From positions 1,860,001 to 1,924,000 of the forward strand of contig NZ_JANADP010000001.1 in the NCBI RefSeq assembly GCF_024199945.1: 64,000 bases of DNA, written 5' to 3'. Position 1 is the stretch's first letter. Every line of letters starts with the position of its first letter. Positions 45,652-55,798 of this stretch are shown here, in pieces. The position numbers and the translations under genes were made by a program. The notes under the pieces were generated by a model, which saw only the letters and a list, made by a program, of their open reading frames with translations, had not been told where the DNA came from and ran no database searches. Origin of the DNA: Bradyrhizobium sp. CCGUVB4N. GTDB taxonomy: Bacteria > Pseudomonadota > Alphaproteobacteria > Rhizobiales > Xanthobacteraceae.

Positions 45652-46719
45652 TAGAGCGGTTTCCACTTTATGTGAATCGGAAGGGTACAGGGGATTCCCT
45701 CGGTCGCGCAAATCAGATTCGATTGCTCTGGCTTTAACGACGGGGCGAGCGATGGCGAAGGGATATTCGAAAGACCTGAGAGTGCGTGCGGTGGCACTTG
45801 TCGAAGACGGCGAGAGCAGACGGGAAGCCGCGCGCGTGCTCGGTCTCAGCGCCTCGACCGCGATCCGCTGGATCGAGCGCTGGACGAGGACGGGCAGTGT
45901 GGCGGCATTGCCCGGCACGGGCCAGAGCCGCTCTCCGCTCGAGGCGCATCGCCAGTGGCTGCTCAATCTCATCGCCGCGGAGCCGGACTTGACACTCGAA
46001 GAGATTCGCGCGCGGCTCAAGTCCGAGAAGCGGCTGAAAGTCGGGACGACATCGGTCTGGCGCTTCTACGAACGCCACGACATCACGTTCAAAAAAAACT
46101 CTGCACGCCGCTGAACAGGATCGCTCCGATGTCGCTGCCGCGCGCGCCGAGCTGAAGGCCGAGCAATCCAAGCTTGAAGCGCCGCGCCTCGTGTTCATCG
46201 ACGAGACGGCGGTCACGACGAAGATGGTACGGCATTACGGCCGCTCACCGCGTGGCGAGCGTCTCGTTGCGAGCGTGCCGCACGGCCACTGGAAGACGCT
46301 GACACTCGTTGCCGCGCTGCGCATCGATGGCTTGACGGCGCCGTATGTCTTCGACGGGGCGATGGACGGGCCGTCATTCCTCGCTTATGTCGAGCAGATC
46401 CTCGCGCCGACGCTGCGCAAAAGAGACATCGTCTTCATGGACAATCTGCGTACCCACAAGATCGACGGCGTTCGCCAGGCGATCGAAGCGGTCGGCGCCA
46501 AGGTGCGCTATTTGCCGGCCTACTCGCCCGATCTCAACCCGATCGAAATGGCATTCTCGAAGCTGAAGACCGCGCTGCGCAAGGGCGCGGCACGCACCGT
46601 CAAGGCGCTCATGAAACTGATCGGCAAGCTCATGAAGACATTTGCGCCCGACCAGTGCGACAACTACTTTCGACATGCAGGATACGGGGCCTGATCCACA
46701 TCAAGCGGAAAATGCTCTA
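45652..46719 (+). mobile_element. IS630-family element with TA target duplication
   Basis: TA dinucleotides flank the element at 45652-45653 and 46718-46719. The ends form an imperfect inverted repeat of about 25 bp (GAGCGGTTTCCACTTTATGT left; inverted right GAGCATTTTCCGCTTGATGT). It carries one transposase gene split by an A8 run. The insertion interrupts the helicase-partner gene and the original frame can be rebuilt across it. Confidence 0.87.
45752..46694 (+). CDS. IS630-family transposase in two frames joined at an A8 run
   Basis: The first frame (45752-46114, 120 aa) has the N-terminal helix-turn-helix (ESRREAARVLGLSASTAIRW) and reads to HDITFKK. There, at eight consecutive A residues (46091-46098), the catalytic half begins in another frame (TLHAAEQDRSDVAAARAEL...). 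It shows the DDE Asp in LVFIDETAVTTKM, the second Asp in DIVFMDNLRTHKI and the Glu in YSPDLNPIEMAFSKLK. Seven As would give one continuous ~314-aa transposase, so either slippage on the A-run makes the active protein or the gene suffered a one-base gain. Some IS630 members use such frameshifting. Confidence 0.85.
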
Positions 46720-47000
46720 GGGGGTGGAACCGGAGCGGGGAGCCGAACCTCTCGCTCGCTCCATCGTCCCTCGTCGGCGAGGATCGCGCCGAAGCGGTCG
46801 AGCCAGTCCCCCTCGAGCGCTATCGCAACCGCACCCGGAGCTTGTTGCGTCCCGAAGCCGAGATGCGTGAGTTCGGGCCAGCCCAGCTGTCGTTGCAGGG
46901 GAGCAGGCGCGAGCACTTCAAGCCGGTCCGAAGCGAGAGCCTCGACGGCGGCGCCCCGGCGTTCCAGCAGGTCAGCGACAAAGTCGCGCAGTTCACTCAT
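46720..47000 (-). pseudogene. N-terminal part of the helicase-partner gene
   Basis: The start MSELRDFVADLLERRGAAVE lies 9 bp after the helicase stop, so the two genes form an operon. The frame reads through a GWPELTHLGFG and EGDWLDRFGAILADEGRWSE region to VPPP, where the IS630 element begins. The natural continuation is at 45651. With the IS in place a ~98-aa fragment ending in IS sequence would be made. Confidence 0.75.
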
Positions 47001-47009
47001 CGGCTCAGC

Positions 47010-49310
47010 TCACACGGTCTCGAATTCATCACCGAACAGGGCGGTATCGAGGGCCTTGGCACTTTCGTGGTGCTCGCGCGCTCCCGTCAGACGGCGGCCG
47101 AGCGCGTCCAACGCCTCCGCGCGGCCTGTTTCGGTTGAGCGCAGCCATGCATCGAGCATGAGGTCGGCGAAATCGCGGTCCTCGTCGAGGCCACCCAGGA
47201 TCGCCCCGACCTCACCTACGACAAGCTCGAACATCGAGATCTTTTCGTCGAGCAGCGACAAAATCTGCTGCTCAAGAGTGCTGCGAGTCACAAGGTTGAA
47301 CACGAACACCTCGCGTTGCTGGCCAATGCGATCGATGCGTCCGATGCGCTGCTCGATCGCCATCGGGTTCCACGGCACGTCGAAATTGATCAGCGTATTG
47401 CAAAACTGGAGATTGCGGCCTTCGCCACCCGACTCCGTGCACAGCAGCACCGGCACCCGCTCGCGGAATTCTGCGATGGCGGCGTCCTTGGCGGGGCCGC
47501 TGAGTGCGCCCTCGAAGCGCGCGAAGGCAAAACCTTCGCGTGCCAGCAGCGTGGCCAGATGCTCAAGCGTCTCGCGGTAATGAACGAAGACCAGCTTCTT
47601 CTCGTCCGGGTTCCGACGCAAGAGGTCGAGGAGCGCCGCCTCCTTGCCACCGACGCCAATGCAGGCCCATTTCTGCGCCAGCGCGTGCCAGCTTGCATCG
47701 ACGTGGCGGCCGGACAAGCGCCGCACGGCGGCGGCGGCCGCTGCCGGAGACGATCCGGCAGCGCCGAGCAGATGCCGAAGGGCCAGCCGATTTGTCCCCT
47801 GGGCCGCCAGTCGCCGCACCGCAGCCTCGAGCTCGCGGTAGGCTGTCAGCTCGCCCTCGGTGCCATCCGCGCAGATCGTCACGGCGTGACGGCGCGGCAA
47901 TTTTAGCGCGACGACCGCGCGGGTGTTGCGCACCATGGCGCCGCGCATCAACTCGCGAAGGCGCTCGGGATTGGCCGGTTGGCGCGGCTTGCCCGCCGTC
48001 ACGTGAGCCGCGCGAAACTCCTTCATGGTCTTGAAGATACCGGGTTTGAGCAGCGTCAGCAGGTTGTAGAGCTCCGTGAGATCGTTCTGCACCGGCGTCG
48101 CCGACAGCAGCAGGACGAAGCGTTTGTTGAGCGCATCCACCAGCTTATAGCTTTGGCTCGTGCGGTCACGCAGATGGTGGGCTTCGTCCACGATGACGAG
48201 ATCGAAGCTACGGTCGAGAATGTGCGCCGCATGCTCGCTGCGACGCGCCAGGGCGAGCGAAGCGATCAGGCGATTCTGCCGCCAGAAGCCTTCCGGGTCG
48301 CTGCGCAGCAGCGCATCATGAGTGGTCGCGCAGGCAATGTCGAACTTCGATTCGAGCTCCTCCTGCCACTGCCCGACGAGCGAGGCCGGGGTCAGCACCA
48401 GAACGCTGTCGACGATGCCGCGCAAAAGATACTCCTTGAGGATCATGCCGGCCTCGACGGTCTTGCCGAGCCCGACTTCGTCGGCAAGCAGAACGCGACC
48501 ACGATGCTGCTTGAGCACCTTGCGCACGGTCTCGACCTGGTACCAGAAGGTTTCGATGCCGCGCAGATGCGGCAGGCAGAGCAGCTCGTCGAATCCTTGC
48601 GCGAGGCCGAGATGGGCAAAGCGCTCGCGCAAGCCATACCAAGCGCCGTCGCTGTTCGGCGGCTTGTGCAAGGCGTCCAACAACGGCGCGAGATTGAGCT
48701 CGGTGGTGAAGGGAATATCGATATCGATCAGCGGCAACGAAGCCGGTATGGTCGGCGTAACGGCCCCCTCTGTGGGCGGCCTTGGCTTGACCCGGGTCTT
48801 GGCTTTTGGCACCGGACCGGCGGCCGAGCGCCTGCTCCGGACGGTCTTGCTGGGCTCGAAGATCCGAGCGTAGTGGCGGTAGAGCCATCCCCGACGCTCA
48901 AGGCCTCCGGGAAAAACGTTCGCAACGTTGAGCCAATCCGTGAGCCCGTGAGCGTCAAGCAGCGAACGCGCCGGCAGGAGCCTGTTCTGCTGCGCGAGTG
49001 CCAGGGCGTTCAACAGGTGGCAAGCATCGATCGCAACGTAGCGCTTGCGGAAGCGTTTCAGAAAGACCTGTGCGCGAGCCGCATCTTCATCCAGCAGCGC
49101 CGCCGTAGCGGCGAGCAGCAGGATATACCCATCGCCAGGCTGTGCGCGCACGGCCTCCTCAGCCAGGGGCAAAAAACCTGACTGGAAGCCGCGATCGGCG
49201 AAGGCAGCCAACAGAACTTGGTCCCACGCCACCTCCTTCCGATCTCGCGACAGCTCGTCCGGCTGATCGCCAAATGGGAAAACCGTCTGCGCCGGGGATG
49301 CATGCGGCAT
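47010..49310 (-). CDS. SNF2/Rad54-type DEAD-like helicase
   Basis: The 766-aa protein has an N-terminal helical repeat-like region (~1-200) and then a full SNF2 helicase core. Walker A is LLADEVGLGKTVEAG at ~273-287, Walker B VIVDEAHHLR, motif III LLLSATPVQND and motif VI QRIGRIDRIGQ in the C-terminal RecA-like lobe. These enzymes translocate on double-stranded DNA or remodel protein-DNA complexes. Stand-alone SNF2 helicases with a small partner occur in phage-defence loci, but this exact pair is not one I recognise. The adjoining defence-type genes support such a role (inference). Downstream it shares an operon with the IS-split partner gene. Confidence 0.9.
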   Translation of the reverse strand: MPHASPAQTVFPFGDQPDELSRDRKEVAWDQVLLAAFADRGFQSGFLPLAEEAVRAQPGDGYILLLAATAALLDEDAARAQVFLKRFRKRYVAIDACHLLNALALAQQNRLLPARSLLDAHGLTDWLNVANVFPGGLERRGWLYRHYARIFEPSKTVRSRRSAAGPVPKAKTRVKPRPPTEGAVTPTIPASLPLIDIDIPFTTELNLAPLLDALHKPPNSDGAWYGLRERFAHLGLAQGFDELLCLPHLRGIETFWYQVETVRKVLKQHRGRVLLADEVGLGKTVEAGMILKEYLLRGIVDSVLVLTPASLVGQWQEELESKFDIACATTHDALLRSDPEGFWRQNRLIASLALARRSEHAAHILDRSFDLVIVDEAHHLRDRTSQSYKLVDALNKRFVLLLSATPVQNDLTELYNLLTLLKPGIFKTMKEFRAAHVTAGKPRQPANPERLRELMRGAMVRNTRAVVALKLPRRHAVTICADGTEGELTAYRELEAAVRRLAAQGTNRLALRHLLGAAGSSPAAAAAAVRRLSGRHVDASWHALAQKWACIGVGGKEAALLDLLRRNPDEKKLVFVHYRETLEHLATLLAREGFAFARFEGALSGPAKDAAIAEFRERVPVLLCTESGGEGRNLQFCNTLINFDVPWNPMAIEQRIGRIDRIGQQREVFVFNLVTRSTLEQQILSLLDEKISMFELVVGEVGAILGGLDEDRDFADLMLDAWLRSTETGRAEALDALGRRLTGAREHHESAKALDTALFGDEFETV

Positions 49311-50172
49311 AAAACAATCCCACTACCACTCCGCCCGGAGGCGAAACCAATGACTCGGAAACAGCGACGCTACGCTGAAACGAGAGGCATGCAAGTACGC
49401 GATAGCTGTGCGGTACCATCTGGTTGTGGAAAGATGCCTTGGGGCTTGGAGAACTCCGAGCACCCGCACTCGCCATGGCCGCCGTGTATCCGAAGCCCCG
49501 CGAAGCGGAGCACAAAATCGCAGGCCATCGCGCCTTGGCAACGGAGATTGTGGCCGACTGCTACATCGTCGTCCATGACGAAGCAGCTCCTATCAGAGTG
49601 ATGGTCATCGACGTGCCTGAAATGGGCCCATATCAAGGCCAGATTAAGCTGTTCCAGCACGTTGACACGGGGCGCACCCAGCAGCGCCCCAGTGCGCTCT
49701 TGTATTTTGGGTGACCAGGTCGCGAACCGCCGTATCACTCACGCAGATGTTTGTCTCGTAGAAGTGCAATGGTGGCCGGTTCGTCGGTGTTCACAAACCA
49801 CCTTGGCAAGGGATTCTGTCTGGTGGGGCAAGCCGAGCAGATCCGGCTCGTGACATCGCCCTCCGGCCGTGTCGACGGCGCCAATCAGGGCCTCTGCCTC
49901 GGCGATCGCCATAGCGGCCTTCCGCGAGACCAGGTTCTCGGGAATCGGAGCGGTCTCCGTGCCGAGCCCATTGCATGTACGGCGCGGTTAAGCACCTCGA
50001 CTTCCGCGCATCGCCGCAGACGGTGGCGAACTCGCTTGATCCCCGCGTTCCACCGCCTCACATGCCGGGCCTGACGCAACCACGGGGCCGACAAAGCACA
50101 ACGCTGTTTAAACACAACGCTGCGAGCGAGGATTGTGACGAACCTGGGGCCGCCAACATAACTCCGGCGGCC
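49311..50172. other. Region between helicase and small gene; possible gene scraps
   Basis: A plus-strand frame (49424-49714) with DCYIVVHDEAAPIRVMVIDV and a minus-strand frame ending near 49740 (SRKAAMAIAEAEALIGAVDT) are protein-like, but neither has a family match or ribosome site. They are probably remnants. Confidence 0.35.
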
Positions 50173-50478
50173 TTACGCGCTCTGCCGTTCGTCGGAATTG
50201 AAGCGAGTGGGTCCGTATTCCGCAACAATCCACTTGCTCGTCGTGACGGTGCCGCCAATTTCGTTCTCCGTTGCCAACCGGGCTACTTCGAGCCTGGCCT
50301 CGGCAACGGCCAAAGCATCAAATGTGCCCACCAAAGTTGTGTTCGGCAGTCGATACCGCACGTTGTTCGAGCCAAGTATCCACAGTTTCCAGCCCTGCGC
50401 CGCAGCCTGCTTCAAAAAAGTGGGGTGCGGATCAGGATTGGTCTCCTTCAAATCATACGATGCAAGGTAGACAGGCAT
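50173..50478 (-). CDS. Hypothetical protein, possible Cas2/SinR-like ferredoxin fold
   Basis: The 101-aa protein starts MPVYLASYDLKETNPDPHPT and continues with GWKLWILGSNNVRYRLPNTT, a beta-alpha-beta pattern with a first strand (V-Y-L-x-S-Y-D-L) like that of Cas2/VapD/SinR-type small RNA-binding or ribonuclease proteins. No catalytic residue beyond that strand Asp is evident. It is unrelated to any CRISPR array in the window. It is followed by the chemotaxis gene. The fold suggestion is tentative. Confidence 0.6.
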   Translation of the reverse strand: MPVYLASYDLKETNPDPHPTFLKQAAAQGWKLWILGSNNVRYRLPNTTLVGTFDALAVAEARLEVARLATENEIGGTVTTSKWIVAEYGPTRFNSDERQSA

Positions 50479-50543
50479 TCTGAGATCCCCGATGCGAGCA
50501 AATAATCACGCTGTCAAATAGTTCTGCTGGAGTTTTCGGATCA

Positions 50544-52535
50544 TCATGACCTGACCCCGGCCAGAAACCCATCGACTTCCAATCTGAGACGATGGCTATT
50601 TTGAGCGAGTGCATTCGCAGATGTCAGCACCTGCGAGGATGACGCGCCTGTGCTTGAGGCGCTCAATGCAACCTGCCGGATGTTGCCGGCGACCTGCGAC
50701 GACATTTCTGCCGCATGTTGGATATTCTGCGCTATATCGTTGGTTGCCGTACCCTGCGCTTCGGTCGCTGCAGCAATCCTTGAGCCGATTTGCGAGATCT
50801 TGCCAATACTGCTGCTGATCTGCGTGATGGCACTGACCGACTCCTCCGTGGCGGTTTGGATATCTGCGATTTGCTCTGCAATTTCCGAGGTCGCCTTGGC
50901 TGTTTGTGTTGCCAGCGACTTTACCTCGTGCGCAACAACGGCAAAGCCGCGACCGGCTTTGCCCGCGCGTGCAGCCTCGATCGTTGCATTAAGAGCCAAA
51001 AGGTTTGTTTGCCTGGCAATTGCGGTGATCAGCTCAACCACGCCGCCAACCTTCAGCGCAGCTGTCGATAGGTGCTTTATTTTTCGGTCGGTTTCTTCCG
51101 CCTGACGCACGGCACTTCTTGCGATTTCTGCAGATTGCTCAACTTGACGTCTAACCTCCGTAGCAGACGCGATCATCTCAACGGTACGCGCAGAGACAAT
51201 CTGAACGTTGCCTGAAGCTTCCTCCGAGGCGGAGGCGACCTTGCGCGAGACTTCCTGCGTATTGCGTGCCGTGTCCGTCAGACTACGAGCGGACGCCTCC
51301 AGCTCGGTCGAAGCGGATGACAGTGCGTCGATGACGCCGCCTACTGCATTTTCAAAAGTCCTGGCAAGCTTCTCAAGCTCCGCCTTCCGCCGCATTCCTG
51401 CCAAGCGATCCTGTTCCAGATTCGCGACAAGCTCGGCCTGCGCCTTCTCTTTTGATTTAATTTTGAAGGCTTCCATGGCTTGCGCCATCTCACCGATTTC
51501 GTCCGAACGGCCAAGTCCAGGCAGGGTCACCTCGAATTGCCCAGCCGCCAGCTGGCGCATCGCTTGTGTCATGCGAGTGATCAGCCGAGCTATGCCCTGC
51601 CCGACAAGAATCGCAACGAAGCCGATTGCGAGTGTGGCAAGCCCAATGCCCCAGCCCAGCATCTGGCGGATTCGCGAGGCACGCTCTTCGGCTGCGGCAG
51701 AACTGGCATCAGCTGTAGCGATCGCTTTCAACAGGAGAGGATGATTGCGACCATAGATCTGCCCGAGATCATCAATCTGATCATCCAATGCCTGTTGGGC
51801 AACCATGAAGGCTACGAAACTGGCTCGGTACGAATCAATGAGCGTTTTCAGTTCCACTTTGGTGGCTGACGCCAACTCGGAAGACTCCAGCGCGGCTCCA
51901 AACTCGGCGACCCGCTTGTCCAGTTCATCACCGTACTTCTCCTCACGCCGCAGCAAGAAGTCTTTTTCGTGCCGCCGCATCATCAGCATCAACACGGTTA
52001 GCTGCGGTTGATTGAACTGCGCCATCCGGGATTCGGCCTGATGTACGGCGTCGCGCAGCTTGCCCTGCAGGCCATCGTTCTCGGCGAACCCGAGCACGCG
52101 CTGCGCTGAAACGATGTTGTTGAAACGCGTTGCGTAAAGGCCAATGCCGGCCCGGAGGAATGACACGTCCTTCAGAGGATCGCCCTCTGGCAAGGAAGCA
52201 ACATACTCCTCGATCTGGTCGAGGTCACCCAGGGCCTTCTTAATGCCTTGCGCGTGCCGCGCGATCAATGCTTCATCGTGCTTGCGCAGGAACTCCAGCG
52301 CCAGCTGTTGCGATTCAAGGAACGCTTCGGAAAGCGCCGCCAGGTGAGCGCGAAGATGGGTGCTTTGGTCTGCCTCGCGCTGCGCCTGCGCAACATAATT
52401 CAGCCCCACGATGCAAGTCGCTCCTGTGACGAGCACGCCCACTATTCCAAGCAGGGCGATCTTGGTTCGCAGGCTTGGCCGAAGTCGACGAAGAATTGGC
52501 AAGACCAACCGTTTCGTAGCCGTTGAGACGGACAT
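50544..52535 (-). CDS. Methyl-accepting chemotaxis protein
   Basis: I start at the ATG at 52535 (663 aa; [20 protein letters not shown]), because the upstream open frame (to 52811) has no domain. A first membrane segment (~25-47; [20 protein letters not shown]) is followed by a large helical periplasmic sensor, a second membrane segment (~310-330), a HAMP linker and the MCP signalling domain with the hairpin-tip signature [20 protein letters not shown]. It should control flagellar rotation via CheA/CheW. No pentapeptide methyltransferase tether is seen at the C-terminus (LAGVRS). The ligand is unknown. Confidence 0.92.
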   Translation of the reverse strand: MSVSTATKRLVLPILRRLRPSLRTKIALLGIVGVLVTGATCIVGLNYVAQAQREADQSTHLRAHLAALSEAFLESQQLALEFLRKHDEALIARHAQGIKKALGDLDQIEEYVASLPEGDPLKDVSFLRAGIGLYATRFNNIVSAQRVLGFAENDGLQGKLRDAVHQAESRMAQFNQPQLTVLMLMMRRHEKDFLLRREEKYGDELDKRVAEFGAALESSELASATKVELKTLIDSYRASFVAFMVAQQALDDQIDDLGQIYGRNHPLLLKAIATADASSAAAEERASRIRQMLGWGIGLATLAIGFVAILVGQGIARLITRMTQAMRQLAAGQFEVTLPGLGRSDEIGEMAQAMEAFKIKSKEKAQAELVANLEQDRLAGMRRKAELEKLARTFENAVGGVIDALSSASTELEASARSLTDTARNTQEVSRKVASASEEASGNVQIVSARTVEMIASATEVRRQVEQSAEIARSAVRQAEETDRKIKHLSTAALKVGGVVELITAIARQTNLLALNATIEAARAGKAGRGFAVVAHEVKSLATQTAKATSEIAEQIADIQTATEESVSAITQISSSIGKISQIGSRIAAATEAQGTATNDIAQNIQHAAEMSSQVAGNIRQVALSASSTGASSSQVLTSANALAQNSHRLRLEVDGFLAGVRS

Positions 52536-52994
52536 CAAATAGCCAATCAATCCGTGAACATTTCCGGTGCGATTCTGATCAGCACGCTCGAAGCGTGAGC
52601 TCGGGGAGAGATGCTGACCATTCGCAACCTCTAGGTTGGGTTTGTTACACAAGGTTGACGAAGAGACCGGGATCGACAGCGTCCCGTGAGGAGAGTGGAG
52701 GGGCAGTTTGCTTTTGCGTTCTTCTTTCGCGTGCGCAGGCTCAACGTGTTCGCTTCGCCGATTCACCGATCGTCGACAATGCAAAGAACGATTGCGAGAT
52801 CGGCATATCACGTCATCTAGCTGCAGACTCGCACCGCAGGTGGCAGCTCGCGCATAAATTGAGCGATTTTTGGCATAGTTGCGCAGGATTCACTCCCTCC
52901 GCTAGGGCACGCCAGCGGCGCAAGAAGCGCTGATAGATCAAAAACCTCCCGCAAATCATGACTTGGACTGCACGTAGCTTTGATGCGCGCGCTA
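52536..52994. other. Upstream region of the chemotaxis gene, no gene
   Basis: Only in-frame extension of the chemotaxis gene and random short frames. It ends where an integrase relic begins. Confidence 0.4.
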
Positions 52995-53437
52995 ATGGGA
53001 CTGATCAAGGACAGACATGGTACCTTCTACGCCAAGCGGAAGGTGCCCGAGCGCCTACAAGAGGCCGTTGCCCGTGTGCTCAACTCAGACTGCGAGAGGC
53101 AGGTTTTCTCAAGAAATCGCTCGGAACGAATGACCTCAAAGCGGCCAACGTAGCAGCAATGGGTGTAGTGGCAGTCTTTGATAGGGCCCATCGAGGCAGC
53201 CGAGGCCCCGCTTGCAGCGCATCCTGTCGCGCCCTCGCTGACTGACGCTCAGATGCAGCGCATGGCTGCGGCGGCCGGCGGCACGTGAGAGTGTGGTCCG
53301 ACGACGGCACGCGGGCCCAGCGAGCGTTGGAGCACGGCAGCCAAGGAGGAGTACGGGCTGCCGGCACCATCTCCCTCAGAGAGATTGCCAAACCTGAGCG
53401 CGTGAGAGTGCTGGTGTCCAAGTTTTTTCGTCACCTC
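52995..53437 (+). pseudogene. Tyrosine recombinase (phage integrase) N-terminal relic
   Basis: The frame starts MGLIKDRHGTFYAKRKVPER, the beta-sheet arm-binding start of rhizobial site-specific integrases, and continues after a frameshift near 53100 with FLKKSLGTNDLKAANVAAMG. Further frames give AAEAPLAAHP and ISLREIAKPERVRVLVSKFF. The catalytic domain is absent. It suggests an old integration event at the border of the following defence genes. Confidence 0.65.
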
Positions 53438-53747
53438 TAGCTGTACGCTAGGCACACTATAGGGGCAGCCAGAGGAGGTAAGGAGACATCTGCGGACTTC
53501 AGCGCCACGGTGAGAGCCGAAAGCGACCTGTTGGGCTTAGGCACCGCACCCTGCAAAGCGTTCCATGACGCGCGTGACACGGTGGGCGAAGTGGCAACGA
53601 TGGGATGGGTGACCGGGTGGTTAGTCAATACAGCCTTTCGTCGGCGGTGCTCTTGCTCAGCCTTCGGCCAAACCCCAGGGTACGATTAGGTAGTAGATCG
53701 CCGCGCAACGACTACGTTGTCAGGGCGCTACAACCAAACCACGGACT
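53438..53747. other. No gene recognised
   Basis: Random short frames between the integrase relic and the phosphoribosyltransferase gene; no hairpin terminator evident. Confidence 0.4.
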
Positions 53748-54404
53748 TTACTTACCGAAGATAGAGAAGTCGTCGGCCTCAAATGGGTTCGCAAAGCCCC
53801 TTCGAGCGATAAAGAAACCGACGATATGTGCGGCGGGGAAACGGTTGCTCAACACCTCTTTGGCAGCACGAAAGTGAGTGCCAGCAGTCAACACATCGTC
53901 TACGATCCCAATTCGGGTCGGTTCTGGGTTGCAGACCGACTCGTCTATTGCGAGGACATCCTTGATCTCCTGAACGGAAGGACGTTGATCGCTTTCATGC
54001 GCTGCACGCAAGTTTGCCGTCTGCAATAGCAGCTCTCGCACGTCGATAGCTACTGCGGATCGCAGTGCCCGGCAGATTTGCGCCACTCGGTCGTCGTACT
54101 CGGCGTCAGTTCTGATCTTCGACGGCGGCATCGGAACCAGCACTCCGCCAGTAAGCCATCTCGGGTTGATAGCTGGCCCCAGCACCGCTGCGCACTCGTT
54201 GATTGCTCGCCCTTTGTAAACGTAGTGGAGCTGGTTCCGCTGAGAAGGCTTCTTTTTCAAATTAGAAATAAGAGAATTCGTCGCGCTGAAACCGTAGCCC
54301 TGCCGAGCCGTGTACTCGAACAGGTAATAGCACTCATCATTTGGCTGTATGAAATCATGGTCGATACGGTTCTGATCATCGATTTGTCGAAGCTGGATGG
54401 TCAC
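53748..54404 (-). CDS. ComF-like phosphoribosyltransferase
   Basis: The 218-aa protein contains the PRPP-binding motif IGIVDDVLTAGTHFRAAKEV near residues 165-185 and a PPSK-type loop (LVPMPPSKIRTDAEYDDR) expected of type I phosphoribosyltransferases. The N-terminus lacks the zinc finger of ComF. Its start lies 29 bp inside the end of the DprA-like gene, so the two are co-translated. DprA-like and phosphoribosyltransferase genes occur together in some mobile defence or nucleotide-handling loci. The substrate base is unknown. A purine-salvage role seems unlikely given the fixed partner. Confidence 0.8.
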   Translation of the reverse strand: MTIQLRQIDDQNRIDHDFIQPNDECYYLFEYTARQGYGFSATNSLISNLKKKPSQRNQLHYVYKGRAINECAAVLGPAINPRWLTGGVLVPMPPSKIRTDAEYDDRVAQICRALRSAVAIDVRELLLQTANLRAAHESDQRPSVQEIKDVLAIDESVCNPEPTRIGIVDDVLTAGTHFRAAKEVLSNRFPAAHIVGFFIARRGFANPFEADDFSIFGK

Positions 54405-55296
54405 CCAAAGCGTCCCAAATATCTTCCGACTTCTTCACACGGATCGCCCCCCGCGCCTCGTAAGTGGCTGGCCAGGTGATGTCCGATCTTGCGAAGCAAG
54501 AGTCCAAAATGAAGAGCTTCCGCCGTTGATGAAGCGCGGCGCGCGCTTGGGTTAGCGTCCCGCTAGTCTCACCCGCTTCGACGATAATGGTTGCTTCGGT
54601 GAGCGCACTCATCGTGATGTTTCGCTCAGGGAAGAACAGTCTGTTTTGTGGCACGGCCTGCTTTGAGTAACGTAGAACCGGCACCTGAGAGATTAAAAGG
54701 TAATCGCTCGCGATCTGAGCCTGTAGCTCAGCATTTTCTTTGGGATACGTCACTCCGAGAGGAGTGCCGATCACCGCAATTGTACGCCCCTTAGCTTCGA
54801 GCGTGGCCCTGTGCGCAGCGGTGTCAATACCGGCAGCGAGACCCGAGACCACCGTGAACCCGGCGCCGACCAGCTCACGCGCAATCCGGGCAGCGCGCTT
54901 TAGACCTTCCGCAGATGCTCTACGGCTACCGACAACTGCCACGCCGCGGGTCTCGGACAATTCCCACGTGCCCCGATAGTAGAGCAACTCAACCGGATGC
55001 TGAGCATCTCGCAACCGCTCGGGATAGTCACCAGCGTGGTTGATCCGAATGCCGAAGCCATGGACGCCCGCAGTCTTCAAGGCTTGAAAGACTTCCCGTG
55101 CTCTTGCGTCCGCAATCGAGTGAGCAACAAAGTCGGAGGGTAGCGCTGTCGGGTCCTTCGCAAACCGCTCTGCAATGTTTTTGAAGGTAGCTCCAGGTTG
55201 GAGCCACATTTCCTCGTAGGCTCCAAGCTCGCGAGCAGGCGAGATGGGGTTTATTGCGGGCGAACCATCCCGCGAAGCAAAGAGAGCATTCTTCAT
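54376..55296 (-). CDS. DprA/Smf-like Rossmann-fold protein
   Basis: This 306-aa protein has the DprA core: GVAVVGSRRASAEGLKRAAR, then VVSGLAAGIDTAAHRATLEA, VIGTPLGVTYPKENAELQ, the FPERNITMSALTEATIIVEA segment and SGTLTQARAALHQRRKLFIL. DprA loads RecA on single-stranded DNA during transformation, and the fold is related to nucleotide-binding LOG/TIR-like domains. Here it is not with competence genes but overlaps a phosphoribosyltransferase gene, next to CBASS. I infer a mobile two-gene module, perhaps sensing or modifying nucleotides. The C-terminal winged helix of housekeeping DprA is absent. Confidence 0.83.
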   Translation of the reverse strand: MKNALFASRDGSPAINPISPARELGAYEEMWLQPGATFKNIAERFAKDPTALPSDFVAHSIADARAREVFQALKTAGVHGFGIRINHAGDYPERLRDAQHPVELLYYRGTWELSETRGVAVVGSRRASAEGLKRAARIARELVGAGFTVVSGLAAGIDTAAHRATLEAKGRTIAVIGTPLGVTYPKENAELQAQIASDYLLISQVPVLRYSKQAVPQNRLFFPERNITMSALTEATIIVEAGETSGTLTQARAALHQRRKLFILDSCFARSDITWPATYEARGAIRVKKSEDIWDALGDHPASTNR

Positions 55297-55513
55297 TCTG
55301 ACCCACCATCCGGCTTCATTATCTTACGGCGATTCCCTATTAACAAATTGGACTGTTGATGAAGCTGAACGGCTTCGGTGAGCTACGTACCATGGCTGAA
55401 CCAGAGATCGTTCTCAATTTGTTCTCATTGGGGTGACAAAGTCAAGGCCGGGATCGACCTGCCTATAGCCTTCCTATTTTGCCTCGGCGGCGCAGCTATA
55501 GGCTCCGCCTGAA

Positions 55514-55702
55514 CTAAACGGGCGGATCGAATTTCGTTTGCTGGATGGCGCCGTAGATGCGAACGCGAACCTTCGGAAAGCGGCGCTTCAGTTCGACGGC
55601 GCCATCTTCAGCGCCCTCCCTGGTGGTGAACTTGGACTTGAGAATTCCGTCGATCTCGATGGCGTAACCCGTCTTCGGCAGTTCGATATTTCGCCCAGGC
55701 AT
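55514..55702 (-). CDS. Small conserved hypothetical protein
   Basis: I take the ATG at 55702 (MPGRNIELPKTGYAIEIDGI); the longer open frame upstream looks random. The 62-aa product has an alternating strand/helix pattern (KSKFTTREGAEDGAVELKRR, VRVRIYGAIQQTK) typical of a small double-psi or ferredoxin-like domain. Function unknown. It is divergent from the DUF1810 gene, about 100 bp apart. Confidence 0.6.
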   Translation of the reverse strand: MPGRNIELPKTGYAIEIDGILKSKFTTREGAEDGAVELKRRFPKVRVRIYGAIQQTKFDPPV

Positions 55703-55798
55703 TATTTGTCGTCGTCCTTGGTGGATCTCCGATCGCAGGGTTACGTTGTGTCCGTCGGGTCGGACAAGCCGGCCACGTCCGAAAGGAAGGGATAACGC

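Noticed and set aside
47979..49181. 400-codon plus-strand frame
   Set aside because: Shadow of the SNF2 helicase; no domain, and the minus strand has every helicase motif.
50173..50478. Possible cas2 gene
   Set aside because: Only the first strand resembles Cas2; there is no CRISPR array, cas1 or second catalytic feature, so I left it as a hypothetical protein.
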